DNA of 64,000 bases from Prostheceraeus crozeri (taxonomy: Eukaryota > Platyhelminthes > Polycladida > Euryleptidae). The DNA lies in NCBI GenBank assembly GCA_907163375.1, contig CAJQUW010000527.1, positions 1-64,000 on the forward strand, written 5' to 3'. Made by a program: the position numbers and the translations under genes. The first letter of the stretch is position 1; each line of letters begins with the position of its first letter. Below the pieces are notes generated by a model. That model was given only the letters and a program-made list of their open reading frames with translations, had not been told where the DNA came from and did no database searches. Below, one piece after another: positions 13,001 through 22,203 of the stretch.

Positions 13001-16000
13001 ATTTCAGAAGTTCTAGGATCAGATCTTGCGTGTGGCGCACTGTCGCGTCAACCTCTAGTCTGGCGCATGTGTCACTTGTTTCAAGAAGCCTAATTTCAGA
13101 AATTGTAGGAGTAGATCTTACACTGGCGCGTCAGCTTCGAGTCCGGCGTTCCTGGCACTGGTTTCGGAAAGCCTACTTTCAGAAATTCTAGGATCAGATC
13201 TTGCGTTTGGCGCACTGTCGCGTCAACGTCTAGTCTGGCGAATCTGTCACTAGTCTCAATAAGCCTAATTTCAGAAATTCCAAAAATAGATGTTGCGTCT
13301 TGCGCGTTAACCTCTAGTCTAGTGTGCTATGCACTGTCTTCGGCAAGCTAATTTCAGAAATTCTAGGAATACATCCTCCATTTCGCGCACTGGCGCGTCA
13401 ACCGTTTAGTCTGGCGCGCATGGGAATTATTTCGGCAAGATAAATTTCAGAAGTTCTAGAAATAGATCTTGCGTCTGTCGCACTGTCGCGTCAACCTCTA
13501 GTCTGGCGCATGTGTCGCTGGTTTTAAGAAGCCTAATTTCAGAAATTCCAAAAATAGATGTTGCGTCTTGCGCGTCAACCTCTAGTCTAGTGTGCTATGC
13601 ACTATTTTTGGCAAGCCTAATTCCAGAAATTCTACGAATGCATCCGCCATCTCGCGAACTGGAGAGTCAACGTTGAGTCTGTCGTTCCTGGCACTGGTTT
13701 CAAAAAGCCTAATTTCAGAAATCTAGAAATAGATGTCACTTTTGTCGCACTGGCGCGGTTCAACGTCTAGTCTGTCGTTTCTGTCACTAGTCTCAAGAAG
13801 CCTAATTTCAGAAATTTCAAAAATAGATGTTGCGTCTAGCGCTTCAACCTCTAATCTAGTGTGCTTGGCACTGTTTTCGGCAAGCAGAATTTCAGAAATT
13901 CTAGGAGTACATCCTCCATCTCGCGCACTGGAGCGTCAACGTTTAGTGTGGCGCGCATGGGACTTATTTCGGCAAGATAAATTTCAGAAGTTCTAGGATC
14001 AGATCTTGCGTGTGGCGCACTGTCGCGTCAACCTCTAGTCTGGCGCATGTGTCACTTGTTTCAAGAAGCCTAATTTCAGAAATTGTAGGAGTAGATCTTA
14101 CACTGGCGCGTCAGCTTCGAGTCCGGCGTTCCTGGGACTGGTTTCGGCAAGTCTACTTTCAGAAATTCTAGGATCAGATCTTGCGTGTGGCGCACTGTCG
14201 CGTCAACGTCTAGTCTGGTGAATCTGTCACTAGTCTCAAGAAGCCTAATTTCAGAAATTCCAAAAATAGATGTTGCGTCTTGCGCGTTAACCTCTAGTCT
14301 AGTGTGCTATGCACTGTCTTCGGCAAGCAGAATTTCAGAAATTCTAGGAATACATCCGCCATCTCGCGCACTGGCGCGTCAACCGCGAGTCTGGCGCGCA
14401 TGGGAATTATTTCGGCAAGATAGATTTCAGAAGTTCTAGAAATAGTTCTTACTTCTGTCGCACTGTATCGTCAACGTTGAGTCTGGCCCGTCTGTCGCTG
14501 ATTTTAAGAAGCCTAATTTCATAAATTGTAGGATCAGATTCTACGTTTGGCGCGTCAACCTCTAGTCTAGCGTGCTTGGCACTGTTTTCAGCAAGCCTAA
14601 TTTCAGAAATTCTAGGAATACATCCGCCATCTCGCGCACTGGCGCGTCAACCGTTTAGTCTGGCGCGCATGGGAATTATTTCGGCAAGATAAATTTCAGA
14701 AGTTCTAGAAATAGATCTTGCGTCTGTCGCACTGTCGCGTCAACCTCTAGTCTGGCGCATGTGTCGCTGGTTTTAAGAAGCCTAATTTCAGAAATTCCAA
14801 AAATAGATGTTGCGTCTTGCGCGTCAACCTCTAGTCTAGTGTGCTATGCACTATTTTTGGCAAGCCTAATTCCAGAAATTCTACGAATGCATCCGCCATC
14901 TCGCGAACTGGAGAGTCAACGTTGAGTCTGTCGTTCCTGGCACTGGTTTCAAGAAGCCTAATTTCAGAAATCTAGAAATAGATGTCACTTTTGTCGCACT
15001 GGCGCGGTTCAACGTCTAGTCTGTCGTTTCTGTCACTAGTCTCAAGAAGCCTAATTTCAGAAATTTCAAAAATAGATGTTGCGTCTAGCGCTTCAACCTC
15101 TAATCTAGTGTGCTTGGCACTGTTTTCGGCAAGCAGAATTTCAGAAATTCTAGGAATACATCCTCAATCTCGCGCACTGGCGCGTCAACGTTGAGTCTGG
15201 CGCGCATGGGACTTATTTCGGCAAGATAGATTTCAGAAGTTCTAGGATCAGATCTTGCGTGTGGCGCACTGTCGCGTCAACCTCTAGTCTGGCGCATGTG
15301 TCGCTGGTTTTAAGAAGCCTAATTTCAGAAATTCAAAAAATAGATGTTGCGTCTTGCGCGTCAACCTCTAGTCTAGTGTGCTATGCACTATTTTTGGCAA
15401 GTCTAATTCCAGAAATTCTACGAATGCATCCGCCATCTCGCGAACTGGAGAGTCAACGTTGAGTCTGTCGTTCCTGGCACTGGTTTCAAGAAGCCTAATT
15501 TCAGAAATCTAGAAATAGATGTCACTTTTGTCGCACTGGCGCGGTTCAACGTCTAGTCTGTCGTTTCTGTCACTAGTCTCAAGAAGCCTAATTTCAGAAA
15601 TTTCAAAAATAGATGTTGCGTCTAGCGCTTCAACCTCTAATCTAGTGTGCTTGGCACTGTTTTCTGCAGCGTCAGCTTCGAGTCCGGCGTTCCTGGGACT
15701 GGTTTCGGCAAGTCTACTTTCAGAAATTCTAGGATCAGATCTTGCGTGTGGCGCACTGTCGCGTCAACGTCTAGTCTGGTGAATCTGTCACTAGTCTCAA
15801 GAAGCCTAATTTCAGAAATTCCAAAAATAGATGTTGCGTCTTGCGCGTTAACCTCTAGTCTAGTGTGCTATGCACTGTCTTCGGCAAGCAGAATTTCAGA
15901 AATTCTAGGAATACATCCGCCATCTCGCGCACTGGCGCGTCAACCGGGAGTCTGGCGCGCATGGGACTTATTTCGGCAAGATAGATTTCAGAAGTTCTAG

Positions 16001-18955
16001 AAATAGTTCTTACTTCTGTCGCACTGTATCGTCAACGTTGAGTCTGGCCCGTCTGTCGCTGATTTTAAGAAGCCTAATTTCATAAATTGTAGGATCAGAT
16101 TCTACGTTTGGCGCGTCAACCTCTAGTCTAGCGTGCTTGGCACTGTTTTCAGCAAGCCTAATTTCAGAAATTCTAGGAATACATCCGCCATCTCGCGCAC
16201 TGGCGCGTCAACCGTTTAGTCTGGCGCGCATGGGAATTATTTCGGCAAGATAAATTTCAGAAGTTCTAGAAATAGATCTTGCGTCTGTCGCACTGTCGCG
16301 TCAACCTCTAGTCTGGCGCATGTGTCGCTGGTTTTAAGAAGCCTAATTTCAGAAATTCCAAAAATAGATGTTGCGTCTTGCGCGTCAACCTCTAGTCTAG
16401 TGTGCTATGCACTATTTTTGGCAAGTCTAATTCCAGAAATTCTACGAATGCATCCGCCATCTCGCGAACTGGAGAGTCAACGTTGAGTCTGTCGTTCCTG
16501 GCACTGGTTTCAAGAAGCCTAATTTCAGAAATCTAGAAATAGATGTCACTTTTGTCACACTGGTGCGATTCAACGTCTAGTCTGTCGTTTCTGTCACTGG
16601 TTTCAAGAAGCCTAATTTCAGAAATTTCAAAAATAGATGTTGCGTCTTGCGCTTCAACCTCTAATCTAGTGTGCTTGGCACTGTTTTCTGCAAGCAGAAT
16701 TTCAGATGTATTCTAGGAATACATCCTCAATCTCGCGCACTGGCGCGTCAACGTTGAGTCTGGCGCGCATGGGACTTATTTCGGCAAGATAGATTTCAGA
16801 AGTTCTAGAAATAGATCTTGCGTCTGTCGCACTGTCGCGTCAACCTCTAGTCTGGCGCATGTGTCGCTGGTTTTAAGAAGCCTAATTTCAGAAATTCCAA
16901 AAATAGATGTTGCGTCTTGCGCGTCAACCTCTAGTCTAGTGTGCTATGCACTATTTTTGGCAAGTCTAATTCCAGAAATTCTACGAATGCATCCGCCATC
17001 TCGCGAACTGGAGAGTCAACGTTGAGTCTGTCGTTCCTGGCACTGGTTTCAAGAAGCCTAATTTCAGAAATCTAGAAATAGATGTCACTTTTGTCGCACT
17101 GGCGCGGTTCAACGTCTAGTCTGTCGTTTCTGTCACTAGTCTCAAGAAGCCTAATTTCAGAAATTTCAAAAATAGATGTTGCGTCTAGCGCTTCAACCTC
17201 TAATCTAGTGTGCTTGGCACTGTTTTCTGCAGCGTCAGCTTCGAGTCCGGCGTTCCTGGGACTGGTTTCGGCAAGTCTACTTTCAGAAATTCTAGGATCA
17301 GATCTTGCGTGTGGCGCACTGTCGCGTCAACGTCTAGTCTGGTGAATCTGTCACTAGTCTCAAGAAGCCTAATTTCAGAAATTCCAAAAATAGATGTTGC
17401 GTCTTGCGCGTTAACCTCTAGTCTAGTGTGCTATGCACTGTCTTCGGCAAGCAGAATTTCAGAAATTCTAGGAATACATCCGCCATCTCGCGCACTGGCG
17501 CGTCAACCGGGAGTCTGGCGCGCATGGGACTTATTTCGGCAAGATAGATTTCAGAAGTTCTAGAAATAGTTCTTACTTCTGTCGCACTGTATCGTCAACG
17601 TTGAGTCTGGCCCGTCTGTCGCTGATTTTAAGAAGCCTAATTTCATAAATTGTAGGATCAGATTCTACGTTTGGCGCGTCAACCTCTAGTCTAGCGTGCT
17701 TGGCACTGTTTTCAGCAAGCCTAATTTCAGAAATTCTAGGAATACATCCGCCATCTCGCGCACTGGCGCGTCAACCGTTTAGTCTGGCGCGCATGGGAAT
17801 TATTTCGGCAAGATAAATTTCAGAAGTTCTAGAAATAGATCTTGCGTCTGTCGCACTGTCGCGTCAACCTCTAGTCTGGCGCATGTGTCGCTGGTTTTAA
17901 GAAGCCTAATTTCAGAAATTCCAAAAATAGATGTTGCGTCTTGCGCGTCAACCTCTAGTCTAGTGTGCTATGCACTATTTTTGGCAAGCCTAATTCCAGA
18001 AATTCTACGAATGCATCCGCCATCTCGCGAACTGGAGAGTCAACGTTGAGTCTGTCGTTCCTGGCACTGGTTTCAAGAAGCCTAATTTCAGAAATCTAGA
18101 AATAGATGTCACTTTTGTCACACTGGTGCGATTCAACGTCTAGTCTGTCGTTTCTGTCACTGGTTTCAAGAAGCCTAATTTCAGAAATTTCAAAAATAGA
18201 TGTTGCGTCTTGCGCTTCAACCTCTAATCTAGTGTGCTTGGCACTGTTTTCTGCAAGCAGAATTTCAGATGTATTCTAGGAATACATCCTCAATCTCGCA
18301 CACTGGAGCGTCAACGTTTAGTCTGGCGCGCATGGGACTTATTTCGGCAAGATAAATTTCAGAAGTTCTAGAAATAGATCTTGCGTCTGTCGTACTGGCG
18401 CGTCAGCTTCCAGTCTGGCGCATGTGTCGCTGGTTTTAAGAAGCCTAATTTCAGAAATTCTAGGAATTCGTTTTTACATCTCGAGTCTGACGCGCTTGTC
18501 ACTGGTTTCAGCAAGACAAATTTCATAAATTCTAGGAGCAGATCTTATACTAGCGCCTCAATGTGGATTCTGGCGCTGCTGGGACTGCTTTCAAGAAGCC
18601 TGCTTTCAGAAGTTCTAGGAGTTGATCTTACGTTTGGCGCGTCAACGTCAAATCTGGCGCCCCGGGCACGGTTTTCGGCGGGCCTAATGTCAGAAATGCG
18701 CGCCTGGCTTCAAGAAGGCTAATTTCAGGAAATCTAGGAGTAGATATTTCGTCTGGAACGTCAACCCCGACTCTGGCGGGCTGTGTGTTGGCTTCGGCAA
18801 GTATGATTTAAGACGTTCTATGAACTGAAACTACGTCGAATCTGGCACTCTGGTACGTCAACCTGGGACTTGGTGCACCCAATTCGAATCTGGAGCGCAT
18901 GATCCTGACTTTATCGAGCTTGTTTTCAGAATTTCTAAAAATGAATCATTATTGT
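1010..18955. repeat. Higher-order satellite array, ~89-bp monomer
   Basis: About 18 kb of head-to-tail monomers 86-91 bp long, roughly 200 copies. Each monomer carries a nearly invariant core (AAGCCTAATTTCAGAAATTC and close variants), then a TCTAGAAATAGATCT-like block, then a GC-rich half with GGCGCGTCAACGTCTAGTC. Monomers are of distinct types in fixed order, giving a higher-order unit of 11 monomers. A diagnostic monomer starting ATGTCACTTTTGTCGCAC recurs at 1912, 2893, 3875, 7139, 8119, 9099, 10080, 12753 and 13733, mostly 980-982 bp apart. Shorter or longer spacings (537/538, 721, 1249, 1468, 1026) show whole-monomer gains and losses. Central units differ at few positions, while monomers before about 1,400 and after about 18,400 are degraded. 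Open frames of 60-117 codons occur on both strands, but they repeat with the array and never join, so I read none as genes. A centromeric or heterochromatic role is possible but not shown. Confidence 0.95.
15280..18283. repeat. Recent 1,563-bp tandem amplification within the satellite
   Basis: Two adjacent blocks, about 15,280-16,720 and 16,843-18,283, match with a constant offset of 1,563 bp. They share private variants not seen elsewhere in the array: a hybrid monomer junction TTTTCTGCAGCGTCAGCTTC (15,660 and 17,223), the variant GTCACACTGGTGCGATTC (16,555 and 18,118) and an insertion reading CAGATGTATTCTAGG (16,703 and 18,266). The 1,563-bp unit equals 1,026 plus 537 bp, so it looks like a new higher-order unit made by unequal exchange between older ones. 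This is the youngest-looking part of the array. Confidence 0.85.
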
Positions 18956-19600
18956 GACACAGGGCACACAAGATCCCGATATAACAACAGTTGGCGTACA
19001 AGTTTTTGTAACACATATATCATGCTCGATAATCAAGCTGTCATGCAGATGTGATGAAACTTATAGCTGAAATTTGCTGTTAATGATCGACACCTACATG
19101 AGAGTATTTGATGTTGCTCATTTTTACTTTATGGTCTTATAGGACCATGTTTCTAAGAAGTCTAATAGGGTTCCGTTTATGGCCAAAGTATATTGATTTT
19201 TCATTATGATTTGGATAAATAAGTGAATGTGTGAGAATGTAGTAGCAGTAAGTAATAACTTAGTAGCAGATTAGGCATAACATCAATATCTGGTACTCAA
19301 ATGCTACAACAACATGCGTTGGAGCAAAAAATGAACATGCGAAAATCTAGGTGATTTACAGATGTCAGGATGACAAAACAAAATATTGAAAGCTCTCAAG
19401 AAGTCTGCTTTTTCACAGGCATGATTGCTTATGGGCGCTTTTTTCTTGGTATTTGATTTCTTTCTTCCGCCCATCATTTCGCTGCTGTATGATTAACTTC
19501 ACTTTGAGCACTGTTCAACTATTCATTTGATAGTCTGACTCCTATCACTTCGCTTTTATCGGAAAAAGCTACTGTAAATTCCGTAAAACTATATCCAGTA
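18956..19600. other. AT-rich spacer right of the satellite
   Basis: No satellite monomers, no convincing coding frame and no repeat structure that I can see. Composition returns to AT-rich, in contrast with the CpG-rich array on its left. Confidence 0.5.
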
Positions 19601-20362
19601 GCATTCTACCTGCTTCAGTTTTATCTTCATCCTCTCATCTTCAATGAACTTCTTCTCTTTCTCGTCCAATGCCTCATACTTCCTTTTTGCAGATTGAACA
19701 GATTTAATTGTTGCCGCTGTTTTCATGAACTTGTATATTTCTCATTGTCAGTCAGCAGTTGTTCCCTTTTTTGCTGACAATGAGCACCCCACGAACAAAA
19801 GGTATGAACCTCAACATCTCCTTGCGAGCATCTTTTTGATAGTAATCATTGCGGAGTTTCAATGGACATAGTCTGCTTGCTTGTTCTGCTGTTACAATAT
19901 TTTTTACTGTCTACTGGCTTCTGAACTCATGCGATAGTTTTGGTAACTCTTTTTGTGTTGGTATTGATTTTTTGTCATATCGCCGAATGCCTTTCAGAAG
20001 GCATCGCTCTAAAAATGGTCAAGACAGATGATCGGAGGTAGTATACTCCACCAGTTCATTGTTTTTAAATTGACCCTCAGGATGACAAAATAGTCTCTGA
20101 CCATAGAAAGTCATCTCCTTGGTCGTAAATGAGACGAGGTAGCGCAGGCGAGCTCTCCGATGACAGCAATTGTCCTCTTATCTCCACAATCAAATCTGAG
20201 ACAGGTGGGATATTTGAAGCATTTGTGAGTTCAGAAGAAGTTTCCTTTGATGGTGGCGCCTTTTCATTCGGCGATTCTTTTATGGCGTTTCTTCTCCTAT
20301 TATCTAAAATAAGCTTGAAATCTTCAATCGTACATGAAGAGTTTACTCACAATTGATTTATT
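19600..20362 (-). pseudogene. Decayed coding-like segment, family unknown
   Basis: Read on the minus strand this stretch looks like old protein-coding DNA broken by stops and frame changes. From about 20,360 to 20,093 one frame stays open for about 90 codons and is rich in Ser, Glu and Pro, with segments such as DFKLILDNRRRNAIKE and PPVSDLIVEIRGQ. Further on, pieces read LCPLKLRNDYYQKDARKEML, then KFMKTAATIKSVQSAKRKYE followed by an acidic/basic coiled-coil-like run ending in KLKQ. That last piece is followed at once by a GT that could be a splice donor. The pieces keep the same order and strand, which argues for one ancestral gene, host or transposon. I do not recognise the family. Alternatively the intact stretches are exons of a live gene and only the gaps are intronic. 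Confidence 0.35.
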
Positions 20363-20499
20363 CACACACATATATGAGATAAGGTCAGAATTTATCTCAC
20401 AGATACATGTTTAAAGTACAATTGATTGCTTTTTTTGCAGTAAGTGACTCTATATTTGTATGCTCAAAAGTACATAAAAAACCGTAAACTTTCAAATCA

Positions 20500-21430
20500 A
20501 GTGGACTTGAAGCCAAATCAAAGCATCAGCACCACCCAAGTGAAAGGCAGATCTGTCACCATAATTTCATGAAAGGGCACTCATCTGAGATATGCTCCAT
20601 TGTCTGACATTCGCTGAATGGAGACTCATGAAGGCCTCATTTACGCAGAGTCTCACAAGAACTACCTGCGAGGCAGCGTAGACGATTGAGCAGCGTCCAT
20701 TGGCCACAAGGTAGCTTCGCACGAGGCAGATCACGGATCGTATCTGCGACGAGGACCTTGTTAGGAGCGTCCACGGCGGCCCACCGTTGATGCAAGGCTG
20801 CAAGAATCTATAAAGATGGTTCTGGAAAGGTTCACCACACTGAGTAATGAAACGGAAGGCGTAGATATGGCGGATGCGCCATGTCGTGAAGAAAGGGAAG
20901 TTTCGAACTTATTCAATAGAATTCGATACGCACACAGTTGCTGTTTCTTTTCTGAGGTCAAGTGGAGCAATATTGGTGAGTGCGGGAAGACAGTCAGTTT
21001 TCATTGCTCTGATGGCACCGGATGTAGTTTGCATGGCTTCATTTAGTTGGACATCGACTCGTTTGCAATGTGTTTAGTCTTCCAAACAGGACAGCAGTGT
21101 TCAGCTGTTTGGTAGCATAATACCAGTCCTGTTTCACGCAGTACATTAGCATCAGTGTCCCACTGCGATGATATAGCAGTGGTTTAGCCAGCGATGATAT
21201 TCAGAAGATTACTTCTTGTCTGTATTTTTTAGCTCGGTTTTGTCAGATGTTCATTGTAGGATGACGTTCGATCCAAGGTATGCAGGCTTGGGTTCATGGG
21301 ATATACACGAAAACTGTCAATGTGCACGTCAAATTGATCGCCTTTTTGACAGTTGTTTAGGTAAAACCCGGTAGAAACAGTCTTTCGTGTGACTTGGTTG
21401 TAGTCTTCATCGAGTACATAAGTCAACTAT
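20500..21430 (-). pseudogene. LINE remnant: reverse transcriptase end and C-terminal domain
   Basis: Minus-strand fragment of a non-LTR retrotransposon (Jockey/CR1-like in style), 5'-truncated and frameshifted. In order from high to low coordinates I read the end of the RT domain with its thumb region (FYLNNCQKGDQFDVHIDSFR, LDRTSSYNEHLTK), then WDTDANVLRETGLVLCYQTA and EHCCPVW, then DVQLNEAM and LPALTNIAPLDLRKETAT, and finally the C-terminal cysteine/histidine region WTLLNRLRCLAG ... QTMEHISDECP. The same order of motifs is usual at the end of LINE ORF2. The pieces lie in different frames, with at least three shifts or stops, so it cannot encode a working protein. No endonuclease domain remains. 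The 3' end of the LINE lies near 20,500. Confidence 0.8.
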
Positions 21431-21999
21431 ATTAGATGTCTGCTTCATTCGCCACTTAGGCAGGCTGTTGTGCGGTCGTCTTACCGCGCAGCTCCTGTTT
21501 GCGGCTTGCTTTCTGCTTTGTTGCTTCTGCTAACTATACTTAACCGCCATCGTGTTAGTTTCTCCGCCTCAACCTCAGGACCCACCTTGTATTATTGATT
21601 ACGAACCTCATCTTCTTGCTGTTCTACAGATATTTTACCATGGATTTACTTTATTCATTTACATTTAGTGCTTTCTCGCATTTTCCATTTCTCAAATCTC
21701 AAGTCATGATCAGACATAATAGTTGCTTAGTCATCACTCATCGTTGCAACTGCTTATCAATCCCTCGCTCGCCCTGTACCTAGTGGATACATCGCTTGCC
21801 GTCTGCTGACTTTTATCTCATCACACAACGTTTTGATCGACTCGCTTGGCAGTGTGGCAGTGTGCAGTGTGTTTCCTCTGCATCAATCCAACGACTTCTT
21901 GTGACCATACGCCTGCAACGCGCTTCTGTGTTTTTGTAATTGCACTCACCGAATTACTTTTGTATTGTGAGTCTAGAAATAAAGATTATTGTTATTATT
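21431..21999. other. Possible promoter/5' leader region of the 22.0-kb exon
   Basis: No repeat or coding frame stands out. The stretch lies between the LINE remnant and the exon-like frame that begins at 22,000, so it may hold that gene's promoter and leader, but I see no clear TATA box or initiator that fixes a start. Confidence 0.3.
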
Positions 22000-22199
22000 A
22001 TGTCATCATTTAGCACAGCGTTGAGTTCTGTTCGTAAAAGTTCGAGCTCGCCGGGTGCAACAAATGTCATCGGCATGAACGAATTTTCTGCTCGTTGTCG
22101 AAAAGATGCCTGTTATTTACGTGAGGTGTTGAAGAGAGTTGATGCTGAGACTGATCCTTTAAGACGGTCGCTCTTGCAAGAGGTTGACAGTCTATGGGG
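22000..22199 (+). CDS. Likely first coding exon, unknown host gene
   Basis: An ATG at 22,000 opens a frame of about 66 codons that runs into a strong splice-donor sequence (GG then GTAAGC) at 22,200. The protein starts MSSFSTALSSVRKSSSS, a serine-rich and probably disordered head, then has a charged, helix-prone stretch (CRKDACYLREVLKRVDAETD) ending near LLQEVDSLW. No signal peptide or membrane segment is visible. The frame stops right after the donor, as expected if it is spliced out. I do not recognise the family and could not place a partner exon with confidence. Exon-like modules on the plus strand between 27.9 and 30.9 kb are possible partners. It could also be a chance frame beside a chance donor. 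Confidence 0.45.
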
Positions 22200-22203
22200 G
22201 TAA

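Noticed and set aside
1760-17563. Repeated open frames of 60-117 codons on both strands in the satellite
   Set aside because: They recur only because the repeat does, overlap on opposite strands, share no start or splice context and never extend across units. A protein family of this kind would need codon-level conservation that is not seen.
18381-18722. A 113-codon frame at the right edge of the array
   Set aside because: It lies in degraded satellite monomers and translates the same repeat words; no separate gene is needed.
1010-18955. CRISPR-like array
   Set aside because: Units are contiguous and of about 89 bp without unique spacers; neighbouring context is eukaryotic.
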